Shown: positions 1-9,911, numbered from the stretch's first letter. The stretch is DNA of 60,049 bases from Bradyrhizobiaceae bacterium Ga0074131 (GCA_001464035.1 LNEC01000021.1:1-60049); one strand, 5' to 3'. Numbers and translations are program-made. The notes: generated by a model not told the origin, from the sequence alone.

Positions 1-26
1 CCGCCGCCATTCGACGATCGGGTATC

Positions 27-584
27 TCAGCCCTGTTCAGTTCGAACGAAAGGTGGGATTAGCTTAACCGGGTGTCCATCAAACCGGCAGCAGCTCAGCC
101 GGGTGGACCAGATGGCGAGGATTGCCGCCAAAAAGACCACTATGTTGGCAGCTGCGTAGAGGGGCACTCTCTGGAATCCGGCCGGGAACATCGACAGAGC
201 CAGACCAGTGCCGGGCGGATACTGGATGACGTGCTTTTCCCCTATGTGGGTGTGGCACGGCGCGCGGGTCGGATCGCTCCACGCTTCATATCCAATCTCC
301 CGCGCCAGCGTCGCAAAATATCGATCATCGTCGCGGGTGATGTTGGTGTCGAAGCCGCTGAAACCGAAACGCTGAAAGAGGTGCGCCTGCCGCAGGTAAC
401 AGATATCATCATATACGCCGGTTCGTTCGGTCCAGTTGCGCATGGTCCAGAAATTCGACCCCAGTACGCCCAAACAAAGGAAGCTGAATATCAGCTTTAG
501 CACTAGGGGTTTGGGCATCACGCGTTTTGGCCTCAGTTGGGAGCTGGGTCGACGCTTCATACCGATGACCGGCCTGATTGCCAC
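27..584 (-). CDS. Probable truncated integral membrane protein
   Basis: A 185-aa ORF with a basic N-terminus (MKRRPSSQLRPKR), a first membrane segment at about residues 26-45 (PLVLKLIFSFLCLGVLG) and a second near residues 142-158 (LYAAANIVVFLAAILAIW). Between them lies a soluble stretch with YDDICYLRQAHLFQRFG and IQYPPGTGLAL. It resembles the N-terminal part of polytopic proteins that I associate with Bradyrhizobium, which normally carry more membrane segments. Here the frame ends soon after the second one, in an unremarkable tail (RLSCCRFDGHP onward). I infer a truncation at the 3' end, but the window begins 26 bases past the stop, so this cannot be settled. The start may be the internal Met at residue 9. 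Function is unknown. Confidence 0.5.
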   Translation of the reverse strand: MAIRPVIGMKRRPSSQLRPKRVMPKPLVLKLIFSFLCLGVLGSNFWTMRNWTERTGVYDDICYLRQAHLFQRFGFSGFDTNITRDDDRYFATLAREIGYEAWSDPTRAPCHTHIGEKHVIQYPPGTGLALSMFPAGFQRVPLYAAANIVVFLAAILAIWSTRLSCCRFDGHPVKLIPPFVRTEQG

Positions 585-659
585 CCTTCAAAGATCGCTG
601 GCGTCTGCCCTGGTTTGAGCGCAAAATTCCAGCGCTGAAGAATAGCTGGGTGTCGACCG

Positions 660-2264
660 ATGGCAAAGTCCCTGGTCGTGCGTCGCGCAGAAGTGTCGAA
701 ACTCGGGGGCAAACTCGCCCAGCGCGCCGCCCAATACGTGCGGATGTCGACCATTCACCAGCGGTATTCGATTGAGAACCAGGCGGCGGCAATTGCCGCC
801 TATGCCGCGCGCTACAGCCTCAACATCGTTCGGACCTATAGAGACGAAGGGCTGAGCGGCTTGAAGATCGATAAGCGCGAAGGACTCAAGCAGCTTATCA
901 CCGATGTATGCTCGGGCCGTGCCGACTTCAGCCGGGTGCTGGTGTATGATGTCAGCCGGTGGGGCCGCTTCCAGGACGTCGACGAAAGCGCTCATTACGA
1001 ATTTCTCTGCCGGCAGGCCGGAATTATGATCGAATACTGCGCCGAGCAATTCGACAACGATGGAAGTCTGCTGTCGAGTATCGTCAAAAACCTTAAACGG
1101 GTGATGGCTGCCGAGTTCAGCCGCGAGCTTTCCGCCAAGGTTCATGCAGGACAACTTCGCCTGGCTGCTTCGGGTTTCCGGCAGGGCGGGCCCTTGGGAT
1201 TCGGCCTCCGCCGGGAACTAATCGATGAAAATCGCCTCTCAAAGGGGTTTCTTAAGGCCGGCCAACAGAAGAGCCTGAAGGCCGATCATGTCGTCTTGCG
1301 TCTCGGCCAGCCAAACCAGATCGAAGTGATCCGGCAAATATTCCAGGCTTATGTCGAGGAGCGAAAGTCCGAAGAGGAGATCGTGCGGCGGCTCAATCGC
1401 CAAGGTGTTCCAAATCATCTTGGGCGGCCCTGGACCAGGCGAATGGTGGACTCCATCCTTCGTAATGAAAACTATATCGGCAACACGGTTTACAATCGCG
1501 AGTCGAACCCGCTGCGCGGAGGAAAGATCAAAAATCCTCCAAACCTGTGGATCAGAACCAGAGGTTCGATCGCCCCCGCAGTCGACCGCAATGTTTTTCT
1601 CCGCGCTCAAAGACGCTTGACGCTTCGATGGCTGCATCTCAATGACGACGATTTACTGCTCCGATTGAAGTCGCTGCTCGAAAGGGAAGGGCGGCTCAGC
1701 GAAGCGATCATCAACAACACATTGGGTGTTCCCAGCATCAACGTTTATATTGAACGGTTCGGCAGCCTGCGGAACGCTTATCGACGCATTGGTCATGAAC
1801 TCAAATGGGATTTCGACTGGATTGACCGAAGTCGCGAATTCAATTCGCTTCTCGGGGACACGGCCGCCGATCTTGCCGGCCGCCTGGAAAGAGCCGGCTT
1901 GGCAGCCTGTTTCGAGCAAGGGATAGATGTGCTGACCGTCAATGACCGGTTTGCGATTTCCCTTCGCCTCGCGCGGTCTTGGGGGAGTTCGGATAGAAAG
2001 CCAATCTGGACAATCAATCGTCGTGCCGTATTGCCTGCGGGCCATATCATCGCGATCAGGCTTGGCGAAGGAAACAAGAGCGTTCTCGACTACTTCCTGC
2101 TGCCGACCAAGGCCATGACTGGACCAAAGATTCGCTTCATGGAAGCGGGGCTATACCGATTTGAGGGCTGTCGCTTCCAAACTCCTGCTCAGCTCACAAA
2201 GGCAATTACCCATCAAATTGCTGGCGGCGTGCGGGCACGTGAAGGCAAGCTAAGCTGCCTTTGA
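660..2264 (+). CDS. Large serine recombinase (resolvase/invertase family)
   Basis: A 534-aa site-specific DNA recombinase. The N-terminal catalytic domain has the nucleophile motif YVRMST with Ser30, preceded by Arg28, and the second motif DVSRWGR at 97-103. The Recombinase domain follows at about residues 180-290, including EEEIVRRLNRQGVPN and the SILRNENYIGNTVYNR region that contacts DNA. Large serine integrases usually carry a zinc ribbon with paired CxxC after this. None is visible: the C-terminal 230 residues have only isolated Cys. The segment GSLRNAYRRIGHE near 375 is a feature I recall from rhizobial recombinases. The gene sits between a probably truncated membrane gene and insertion-sequence-like debris, as expected for an island edge. 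ATG 660 has no strong ribosome site. Confidence 0.85.
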   Translation: MAKSLVVRRAEVSKLGGKLAQRAAQYVRMSTIHQRYSIENQAAAIAAYAARYSLNIVRTYRDEGLSGLKIDKREGLKQLITDVCSGRADFSRVLVYDVSRWGRFQDVDESAHYEFLCRQAGIMIEYCAEQFDNDGSLLSSIVKNLKRVMAAEFSRELSAKVHAGQLRLAASGFRQGGPLGFGLRRELIDENRLSKGFLKAGQQKSLKADHVVLRLGQPNQIEVIRQIFQAYVEERKSEEEIVRRLNRQGVPNHLGRPWTRRMVDSILRNENYIGNTVYNRESNPLRGGKIKNPPNLWIRTRGSIAPAVDRNVFLRAQRRLTLRWLHLNDDDLLLRLKSLLEREGRLSEAIINNTLGVPSINVYIERFGSLRNAYRRIGHELKWDFDWIDRSREFNSLLGDTAADLAGRLERAGLAACFEQGIDVLTVNDRFAISLRLARSWGSSDRKPIWTINRRAVLPAGHIIAIRLGEGNKSVLDYFLLPTKAMTGPKIRFMEAGLYRFEGCRFQTPAQLTKAITHQIAGGVRAREGKLSCL

Positions 2265-2304
2265 GCATCCTGTGAGATGAAAGAGGCCGCCAACTGAGAC
2301 GGCC

Positions 2305-2511
2305 TTACTCAGCCTTCCTTCTTTCGAGGACGGCGGCCCGCTCAAGGTATTCGGCGGCGATCCTGCGCAATTCAGCTTGCGTTTCGGAGGCTGTCTGAGC
2401 CCGCGCATGGGCTTCGCACTTGGCGGCCTGATCTCGGAAGTAGTCGGAACGCTTTGACATGGGTGGACGGTAATACGGACCCGCCGCCAATGTCTGAGCA
2501 AGATCGCTCAC
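2305..2511 (-). CDS. Small hypothetical protein, MSKRSDYF type
   Basis: A short helical, charged protein. The conserved part starts at an internal Met (MSKRSDYFRDQAAKCEAHAR, continuing to YLERAAVLERRKAE), a type I recognise as common in Bradyrhizobium with no assigned function. Two starts are possible. GTG at 2511 gives 68 aa and overlaps the upstream stop codon as GTGA, which favours translational coupling. ATG at 2460 gives 51 aa and matches where the relatives usually begin. Neither has a clear Shine-Dalgarno sequence. It lies directly after the zinc-ribbon gene on the same strand. Confidence 0.65.
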   Translation of the reverse strand: MSDLAQTLAAGPYYRPPMSKRSDYFRDQAAKCEAHARAQTASETQAELRRIAAEYLERAAVLERRKAE

Positions 2512-2681
2512 TGGGGCGGTTTAAGTTCGCTCGAAAGCCACCTAAGCGTGTCTGACTTTAGAGGGTCTGGCCGCTCGCAGTCGATGCACTGCATGGTGCG
2601 CAGGCCCTTGCCGCCGGGCGGCAGCGCGAAGATCAGGAAGGCCCCGCAGTCGGGGCATTTTGGCCGCTCGGCTTGTCCCAT
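2508..2681 (-). CDS. Small zinc-ribbon protein (CPDC...CIDC)
   Basis: A 57-aa protein, read from ATG 2681 to TGA 2508: MGQAERPKCPDCGAFLIF, then LPPGGKGLRTMQCIDCERPDPLK, ending in SSELKPPQ. Two CxxC pairs about 30 residues apart indicate a single structural zinc site. I recognise this as a conserved small protein of Bradyrhizobium without known function. Its stop overlaps the GTG of the next small gene by four bases (GTGA), so the two probably form a bicistronic unit. The direct role is unknown; RNA, DNA or protein binding would all fit a lone zinc ribbon. Confidence 0.75.
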   Translation of the reverse strand: MGQAERPKCPDCGAFLIFALPPGGKGLRTMQCIDCERPDPLKSDTLRWLSSELKPPQ

Positions 2682-3100
2682 GTCCGATTATGAAATCGGG
2701 GATCGAAATCTGTCAACAGGTTCCAAAAAGTCGTAGTTCTACTGAGAACGGACGGCGGCAAATTTACGACTTGTTCACAGGAACACACAGAACGACGTTG
2801 GCCTTTCGTTCTCAAAATCAAAATAGGCCACTCGTTATTTCAACTTAGGCCACTAACGATGGAAACAGGCCAGCACCGAGAGTTCTGCGGGCCGCTTTCG
2901 CCGCGCTGGGCAATGGGAACAGCGGCGCCTCGCCCAACTCGTCACGTTGCCGCTTGTTCCCGGCTTTATCAGTGGCTGTTTTGCCTCAGCGAGTGGCCGG
3001 TTTAGGCCAATTCGGTTCCGTGAGTGGAACAGTAACGCCCCCTCGGCGTTTTATGGATCGTTGATTTGGAACCCTGCCTTAGGAACATCAGGGAGGAACA
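2682..3100. other. Intergenic stretch with insertion-sequence-end-like short repeats
   Basis: No convincing ORF. Short GGCCA-containing repeats cluster at both sides. TAGGCCACT occurs at 2824-2832 and 2846-2854, with CAGGCCA at 2867-2873. In the inverse sense, AGTGGC lies at 2971 and GAGTGGCC at 2991-2998, with a further TAGGCCA at 3003-3009. Multiple short repeats facing inward at both ends is the layout of IS21-family termini, so this could be an IS remnant of about 200 bp that has lost its transposase. The identification is inference. Confidence 0.35.
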
Positions 3101-3277
3101 ATGCGCCAGACCATTGAAGAGAAGTGGCATCAGCAATCGGAAGCAGCCAGGACCGAAGCCCAAACGCTACCCCACGGCAAAGAGCGTCATGCGCTGGAAC
3201 GAAAGGCCCGCCAGCTGCAAACGGCATCGCAAATCAATGAATGGCTTTCGTCGACAGAACTCAAGCCGCCGGAATAG
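3101..3277 (+). CDS. Small conserved hypothetical protein (MRQTIEEKWHQQ type)
   Basis: A 58-aa ORF too short for routine ORF filters. It starts at ATG 3101 behind GGGAGG at 3091-3096 (spacing 4-5) and stops at TAG 3275. The product runs MRQTIEEKWHQQSEAARTEA, then LPHGKERHALERKARQLQTA, then INEWLSSTELKPPE. It is charged, predicted helical, and has no membrane segment or cysteine. I recognise it as a small protein found repeatedly in Bradyrhizobium genomes. Its function is unknown. Ribosome site, length and conserved character together make it a real gene. Confidence 0.8.
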   Translation: MRQTIEEKWHQQSEAARTEAQTLPHGKERHALERKARQLQTASQINEWLSSTELKPPE

Positions 3278-3576
3278 GGTAGTACTGGCCTCTGCAGATC
3301 CGAACCCCAGCCACTGCATCGGGAACAAACTTAAGCGGCCCGGGTTGTTGTCCGTGCGCCGCGTATAGCTCCGCACGTCCCCTTCGGCCCCATTGCTTCC
3401 CCCGCGCTGGGGCCGTTCTTTTGGCTGCGCTAGTTGACCGACCTATGGGTCTGCCGGGCTGTGCCAAGCATCTAATCCTAGTGGCATTGCCCGGGCTCGA
3501 AAGGGCCGGTGTAATTTCCTTTATGGTCACCAAGTCGCGAGAAGTCATCTGGGGAAGCCGAATCCGGGGCGCGAAG

Positions 3577-3947
3577 ATGAGCGCCGAAAGCGCCCGCCAG
3601 CGCGCCACGGAGGCCGTCCGCGAGGCGGATCGCGCCGAGGCTCACGCGTGGTCTGTTCGTATGGAAGGCTATGGCGGGCCGGCGCAACCGTCGCCGACGA
3701 TCGCGCAATCCCTCAACGGCGGACTTGGTTGGCTCGAGGTGGAGTGCAATCGCTGTAGGACCCGCGCCAGCTTGCCGCTGAGCGCTATCCGTCGGCCCGC
3801 GACACGCCGCTTTGGAAACTGGAAGCCTCGCTGAAATGCCGATCCTGTCGGAAGGGCAGGTGTGCATCGCCGGTGCACATAATCACGCTGACCGCAACGC
3901 AGGAGATCACCCCCTACTAGTGGGTGCATCCAGACGAAGAGCGGTGA
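3577..3947 (+). pseudogene. Broken CxxC zinc-finger protein (frameshift plus nonsense)
   Basis: ATG 3577 opens MSAESARQRATEAVREADRA, followed by WSVRMEGYGGPAQPSPTIAQ and VECNRCRTRASLPL. At about 3797-3800 one base appears lost (CGGCCCGCGAC where CGGCCCCGCGAC is expected), and the frame runs to an early TGA. Shifting frame restores RDTPLWKLEASLKCRSCRKG and the second CxxC, then HIITLTATQEITPY. A TAG at 3918-3920 follows, and beyond it WVHPDEER and TGA 3947. From memory, intact relatives read ITPYKWVHPDEER at this point, so an AAG-to-TAG change would explain the stop. Two independent lesions indicate decay. A caller would report only the 85-aa front part. Confidence 0.75.
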
Positions 3948-4269
3948 GCCCTGCGCACTGGACCACCCCAGCGGTGATCCCGCTCCTGATTGACGCCTAG
4001 AGAAGACGTCTTGCACACTCGCTTTGCCCAGCCGGGCTCGCCGGTCCCGCGACTAATGGGGACGCGGCAAGGGCTTGGCAATGTGCCTTGGCCCAGCGCC
4101 GAGATGAATGAGTCATTCCGCGGCCGGCCTAACAGTGGAGCTGTTTCCACCCAATTTTCCGGCTTCTGACACCTAACAGGACCGCCTGGACCCCATACAA
4201 TACTCTGGGCTACGCGGAGAAGGTTCGATCCCAGTTTCTCTCCCTCCGCCAGAGCGTTCCGAAAAGCCT
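3948..4269. other. Intergenic stretch, no gene seen
   Basis: About 320 bases with no credible ORF, starting after the zinc-finger pseudogene and ending at the LysM gene stop. The only structure I see is the 27-nt direct-repeat copy at 4222-4248. Confidence 0.5.
4222..4248 (+). repeat. 27-nt direct repeat, copy A
   Basis: Starts GGTTCGATCCCAGTT and ends CTCTCCCTCCG. It matches the copy at 5704-5730 in 26 of 27 positions (T versus C at the sixteenth base). The two copies lie 1.48 kb apart in the same orientation and bracket the LysM gene. The start looks like a tRNA T-loop, but the following bases do not fold as a T-arm and acceptor stem. Confidence 0.7.
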
Positions 4270-5460
4270 TTATCGCGGCGCATCCTGCGCCGGAAGCACA
4301 AAGATCTGGCCGGGATAGATCATGTTGGGATTGCGGATCTGTTCCCGATTCGCCTGGTAAATGATGGCGTACCGCGTGCCCGCGCCATAGGTGTCGCGGC
4401 TGAGCCGCCAGAGGCTATCGCCGCGGGAGACGGTGGTGGTCACGATCTTCGGTACAACCACGGTGGAAGGCGGACCTCCGCTTGGCAGGACGGTCGCGTC
4501 GGCGGCCGCCAGTTGCGGCTGTTTTGCAGCGTTGGCAATGTCCGGCCGCCTGGACGCCGTGGCCTGCGCCGGCACGGACGCGGTGACCACCGAGTCGGGG
4601 ATGTTGAACGGCACCTCGGCGCGTGCGCGGACGACGCCGGAATTCGACTCCACCTCGTCCAGCCTGACGCGGTAGCTGCCGGGCTTTACCCCTTCTTTGA
4701 TCGTGACCGCGAAACGTCCATCCGCCCCGGCCGTTACTGACGCGACAAAGCTGTCGTTGAGATAAAGCCTCACCGCGCCGCCGGGACGCGCCTGGCCGCT
4801 GACATGGAGCTTCCCGCCCGGCTCGGTCTCGACCGCCTCCACAACCACGACCCCGGCCGTCGGCTTGGACACAGCCTGCGACAGTACGACGGTGGGTTTG
4901 CCCGGCGTCACCAGCGCCACGACCGGCCGATCGGTCTGTCCCGGCTCAATTGCCACCGCGACGCTTTGTTTGGACATCGTCAGCGTGCCGTCCGGCCGCC
5001 GGGAGCGCAACGTCAGATCGTACGTGCCGGAGGGAAGCCGCGGCGGGACCATAACGAACTGTCCAGATTGATCCGCGACCGCGCGATCATGCACTTCGCC
5101 ATTGCGCAACAGCTCCACCGTTGCGCCGGGCGTCGCCCGGCCCGCGATCACTGCTTCGCCTGTCGGCTCGATACGGGCAACGTCGAACGCCGCCACGCCG
5201 TCGCCGCTGTCCGGCAGCGCGGGCGATTTGGCCAGCGCGGCTGTCAGGGCGTCTGCTTTGGCTTGCGCCGCTGCCAGCGCGGCCGGACCCTGATGTCGCG
5301 CGTCCGATGCCGGCTTGGAGATCGCTGGCGTCGCGGTTGCGGCCTGGGTGTCCACCGGCAGTTCTCGGCGGAAGTGCTGGATGGCGAAGAAAAGCGCGAT
5401 GCCACAGGCGGCAAAAGCCATCGACGGCACGATCATTCGGCTCATTGATGTGGCGGTCAT
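4270..5460 (-). CDS. LysM peptidoglycan-binding protein, membrane anchored
   Basis: 396 aa from ATG 5460. An N-terminal anchor (MIVPSMAFAACGIALFFAIQ, residues about 9-28) leads into an Ala/Pro-rich linker. Two beta-sandwich, Ig-like or carrier-like units follow: one around 95-165 with ATPGATVELLRNGEV, the other around 215-290 with ARPGGAVRLYLNDSFVA. The C-terminal LysM domain spans roughly 341-392 (VSRGDSLWRLSRDTYG through NPNMIYPGQIFVLP). It should sit in the inner membrane facing the periplasm and bind peptidoglycan. I recall similar LysM proteins from Bradyrhizobium. A longer frame to 5634 exists but lacks the signal-anchor logic, so ATG 5460 is preferred. The gene is flanked by the 27-nt direct repeats. 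Confidence 0.85.
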   Translation of the reverse strand: MTATSMSRMIVPSMAFAACGIALFFAIQHFRRELPVDTQAATATPAISKPASDARHQGPAALAAAQAKADALTAALAKSPALPDSGDGVAAFDVARIEPTGEAVIAGRATPGATVELLRNGEVHDRAVADQSGQFVMVPPRLPSGTYDLTLRSRRPDGTLTMSKQSVAVAIEPGQTDRPVVALVTPGKPTVVLSQAVSKPTAGVVVVEAVETEPGGKLHVSGQARPGGAVRLYLNDSFVASVTAGADGRFAVTIKEGVKPGSYRVRLDEVESNSGVVRARAEVPFNIPDSVVTASVPAQATASRRPDIANAAKQPQLAAADATVLPSGGPPSTVVVPKIVTTTVSRGDSLWRLSRDTYGAGTRYAIIYQANREQIRNPNMIYPGQIFVLPAQDAPR

Positions 5461-5790
5461 GACGTTACTCCGTCGGTCGGAGCGTTGGCTCCTGGGCACT
5501 ATACAGCATTTCCCAGCGGAGTGCGTAACGGTCAAATGCAGAAAATGGCGGCAGAGCCACCCACGCCAGCAGCGAATGGCTCCGGCAGTTGGCCTTGACA
5601 ATGCGGTTGTTGCCGTTCCTTCGGCATGGCCCATCGGCGAAGCCCTGAGGGCGGTTTACGCTTCCAGTACGCCGGGTTACTCTCCGCTTCATCGGCCTAG
5701 GCGGGTTCGATCCCAGTTCCTCTCCCTCCGGCACTCCGCCGCACCCCGGGGCGTCAGTCCGGTCGGACCTTTTTTTGGGGCAATCTGTCA
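5461..5790. other. Intergenic stretch with repeat copy B and a T-run
   Basis: Contains the second direct-repeat copy (5704-5730). At 5757-5776 there is a 4-bp hairpin (GTCC GGTC GGAC) followed by seven T, which resembles a weak intrinsic terminator or attenuator only 14 bases before the next gene. No other feature is seen. Confidence 0.4.
5704..5730 (+). repeat. 27-nt direct repeat, copy B
   Basis: Second copy of the repeat at 4222-4248, with one mismatch, same orientation. It lies between the divergent LysM and DUF2786 genes. Confidence 0.7.
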
Positions 5791-6555
5791 GTGGACCAAC
5801 CCCGCAATCTCGCTGCGCTCGACAAGCTGAAGATGCGCATCCAGGCGCTACGCGCAAAAACCATCGGCAACGGCTGCACCGAAGACGAGGCGCTGTCCGC
5901 CGCCGCCAAGGTCGCCGAGTTGCTCGATCGCTACGACCTGTCGCTGACTGACATCGACATTCGTGAGGCGCCCTGCGAGCGGCGCACGTACGAAACCCAC
6001 CGCAAGAAGCGAATCCCGCTCGACGACTGCATCGGCGCCGTCGCGCATTTCTGCGACTGTCGGGTCTGGCGCGAGAAGAATCAGGCGGGAGAGAGCCGCT
6101 ATGTTTTCTTCGGCCTTCGCTCGGATATCGAAGTCGCGCACTACCTGACCGAATTGATCGACGCCGCCGTTCGCTCCGAACTCGGCCGCTACAAGACCAC
6201 GCCGGGCTACGGGCGGTTCCGGCACAACGAGCGGCATATGGCGAACGCCTCGTTTGCCTTGGGGATGGTCGCCTCCATTGCTGACAAGCTGACAGCGATG
6301 AAGGCCGGCCGCGATGAGGTGAACCAAGGCACCGGGCGCGGTCTTGTTGTACTGAAGGCTTCGATCGTCGATGCGGAGTTCGGCAAGCTCGACCTGAATT
6401 TGCGCACCCCGCGCGGCGCCGGACGCATGGTGTCGCTGACGGCCTATGAAGCCGGAGGCGTCGCGGGAGCGTCGTTGGCGATCAATCCCGCGATCGGAGC
6501 AGAGACGAATTCCGGGCCGCCGAAACGCAGCCGCCAAAGGCCTGCGCAAGGGTGA
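5791..6555 (+). CDS. DUF2786-type protein
   Basis: 254 aa from GTG 5791. The N-terminus, ALDKLKMRIQALRAKTIGNG followed by CTEDEALSAAAKVAELLDRY, is the DUF2786 pattern seen in phage- and plasmid-linked proteins. The middle and C-terminus (GLRSDIEVAHYLTELIDAAV, FRHNERHMANASFALGMVAS) match the domain that usually follows it. No catalytic role is established for the family, and no signal peptide or membrane segment is visible. It runs convergent to the antiporter gene, 43 bases away. Given the neighbouring recombinase and decayed genes, an origin from mobile DNA is plausible, though that is inference. Confidence 0.75.
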   Translation: MDQPRNLAALDKLKMRIQALRAKTIGNGCTEDEALSAAAKVAELLDRYDLSLTDIDIREAPCERRTYETHRKKRIPLDDCIGAVAHFCDCRVWREKNQAGESRYVFFGLRSDIEVAHYLTELIDAAVRSELGRYKTTPGYGRFRHNERHMANASFALGMVASIADKLTAMKAGRDEVNQGTGRGLVVLKASIVDAEFGKLDLNLRTPRGAGRMVSLTAYEAGGVAGASLAINPAIGAETNSGPPKRSRQRPAQG

Positions 6556-6598
6556 CGGCGAAGGGGCGCTCCACGCGCGGTTCCCGTATAAGCCGAGT

Positions 6599-7855
6599 TC
6601 ACCCGTTCTTGCGGCTGGTGCTCCTTCGAATATGATCGAGTTTTCGCATTGTCGCGGTAACCGTTGTTCCATGCAGGATGATCGATACGAGAATGATCAA
6701 GGTCATCGCGCTCCATAGAAGGTCGCCCTTCTCAAAGTCAGCTTTTCCCAGTCCGTAAGAGAGATAGTAGACCGAGCCGATTCCCCGGATGCCGAAGAAT
6801 CCAATAACCGCCTTTTCGTGGGATGGCTCCCGCCGTCCCAGCAGGCTGATCCATGACGCGAGCGGGCGAATCAGGAATAAGGTGACGACGGCGAATAGTC
6901 CGACTGCCCAATTGACTTCACTCAGGAGCCCGCCGGCGGAAATAGCGCCGCCAAGCAGGATGAGCACGACCATCATCAGCAGACGTTCGAGTTGCTCGGT
7001 GAACTCGTGAAGCTTCGAGTGGTATTCATGACCGCGCTCGACCGAGCGAAAAGCGAGGGCCGCCACGAACACTGCAACGAAGCCGTAGCCGTGCGCCATT
7101 TCACTTAGCCCGTAGGCTACCGCAGTAATGCCGAGCGCCACGAAGCCGTCGCCGGTTCGCGAAATCTTGGCGCGGTTCGGCAGTCGAAACGTCAACCAGC
7201 CGAGGCCGCGGCCGACCAAAAGCCCAACGGCGGCGCCTGCGGCCAGTTTCCAGAAGACGTCCACCAGTACCCATTCGGTGAACCAGGAGCCGCCGGTTTG
7301 GGAAGCAAGCGCGATGGCAATCGCCAGGTTGACGAAGGGGAAAGCCAGTCCGTCATTCAGCCCCGCTTCCGAGGTCAACGCATAACGGACCTCATCTTCC
7401 TTCCCGCGCTGTTGAGGTGGACCCACCTGCACGTCGCTGGCGAGCACGGGGTCGGTGGGGGCCAAGGTTGCTGCCAGGAAGATGGCCGCTGCGACTCCCA
7501 GACCAAGGAGATTATATGCGACCAGCGCGATGGATAGAATCGTGAGCGGCATGGCAATCCCCAGAAGCCGCCACGTCACTCCCGAATTCGCCCAGGAGAG
7601 CGGCCGGTCGAGCTTCAGCCCGGCTCCCATCAGGGACACGATGACCACCAGCTCGGTGAAGCGTTCCGTCAGCTTCAAATGCTCCTGGGGCCGCGGCAGA
7701 CCCCCCGGCAGGCCAGGAAAGGCGAAAATCGCAGCCCCCAAGCCGATGCAAATGATTGGCAGGGAGAGCGGCATCTCCTTCAGCAGCATCGGCAACCAAG
7801 CGGTCAGCAGGATGATGATGCCAAGCCCGGTCAGGACTGCAACGTAAGGATCCAT
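6599..7855 (-). CDS. CPA1-family cation:proton antiporter
   Basis: 418 aa from ATG 7855 (MDPYVAVLTGLGII). The protein is almost entirely membrane segments, about twelve. Family motifs are present: APTDPVLASDVQ near 142-153, EAGLNDGLAFPFVNLAIA near 172-189 (the Asn-Asp pair of electroneutral CPA1 exchangers), and GFFGIRGIGSVYYLSYG with the conserved Arg near 368. It should exchange Na+ or K+ for H+ across the inner membrane and support pH and ion homeostasis. A TTG- or GTG-started extension to 7888 is possible but lacks a membrane or signal rationale. The gene appears to be monocistronic. Confidence 0.85.
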   Translation of the reverse strand: MDPYVAVLTGLGIIILLTAWLPMLLKEMPLSLPIICIGLGAAIFAFPGLPGGLPRPQEHLKLTERFTELVVIVSLMGAGLKLDRPLSWANSGVTWRLLGIAMPLTILSIALVAYNLLGLGVAAAIFLAATLAPTDPVLASDVQVGPPQQRGKEDEVRYALTSEAGLNDGLAFPFVNLAIAIALASQTGGSWFTEWVLVDVFWKLAAGAAVGLLVGRGLGWLTFRLPNRAKISRTGDGFVALGITAVAYGLSEMAHGYGFVAVFVAALAFRSVERGHEYHSKLHEFTEQLERLLMMVVLILLGGAISAGGLLSEVNWAVGLFAVVTLFLIRPLASWISLLGRREPSHEKAVIGFFGIRGIGSVYYLSYGLGKADFEKGDLLWSAMTLIILVSIILHGTTVTATMRKLDHIRRSTSRKNG

Positions 7856-8156
7856 GTCCAACCTTTGTCCGTTACGCCAGCAGGCCAAGCTGAGGGTGTG
7901 TCATGTATCGCTTTGACCTGCGGCCGGTCAATCGGCCGCACTCGCTATGCCGCGATGGAATAGGCAAATTCGGTTCGGCCGTCCGCGCCGTTTGGCGGAA
8001 CTCCCAGCTTGTTGCGCCGGCAGCGCGCAGGGCGCCACGTACCGCTTCGAAGGAAAGGCCTCAAACCTTGACCGATCAATCGTTGGCGTCGAGCGGCGCA
8101 GTCGGACGCCCGCCCGGCCAATCATCTGGGATTAGAGCAGGGACCGATCCCGCCGC
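7856..8156. other. Intergenic stretch with a short palindrome
   Basis: No gene seen. A perfect 8-bp inverted repeat, TGCGGCCG GTCAAT CGGCCGCA, lies at 7919-7940, about 65 bases upstream of the antiporter start. It could be an operator or the end of the monooxygenase transcript. There is no T-run. Confidence 0.4.

Positions 8157-9911
<1,755 letters not shown>

Noticed and set aside
2548..2736. 62-aa plus-strand ORF (MSDFRGSGRSQ)
   Set aside because: It is antisense to the 57-aa zinc-ribbon gene, which has conserved CxxC pairs and is the real reading.
4211..4253. tRNA 3' end (GGTTCGATCCC ... CTCCGCCA)
   Set aside because: After the T-loop-like bases there are 21 nt to CCA rather than 16, the T-stem does not pair, and there is no acceptor 5' strand or anticodon arm upstream.
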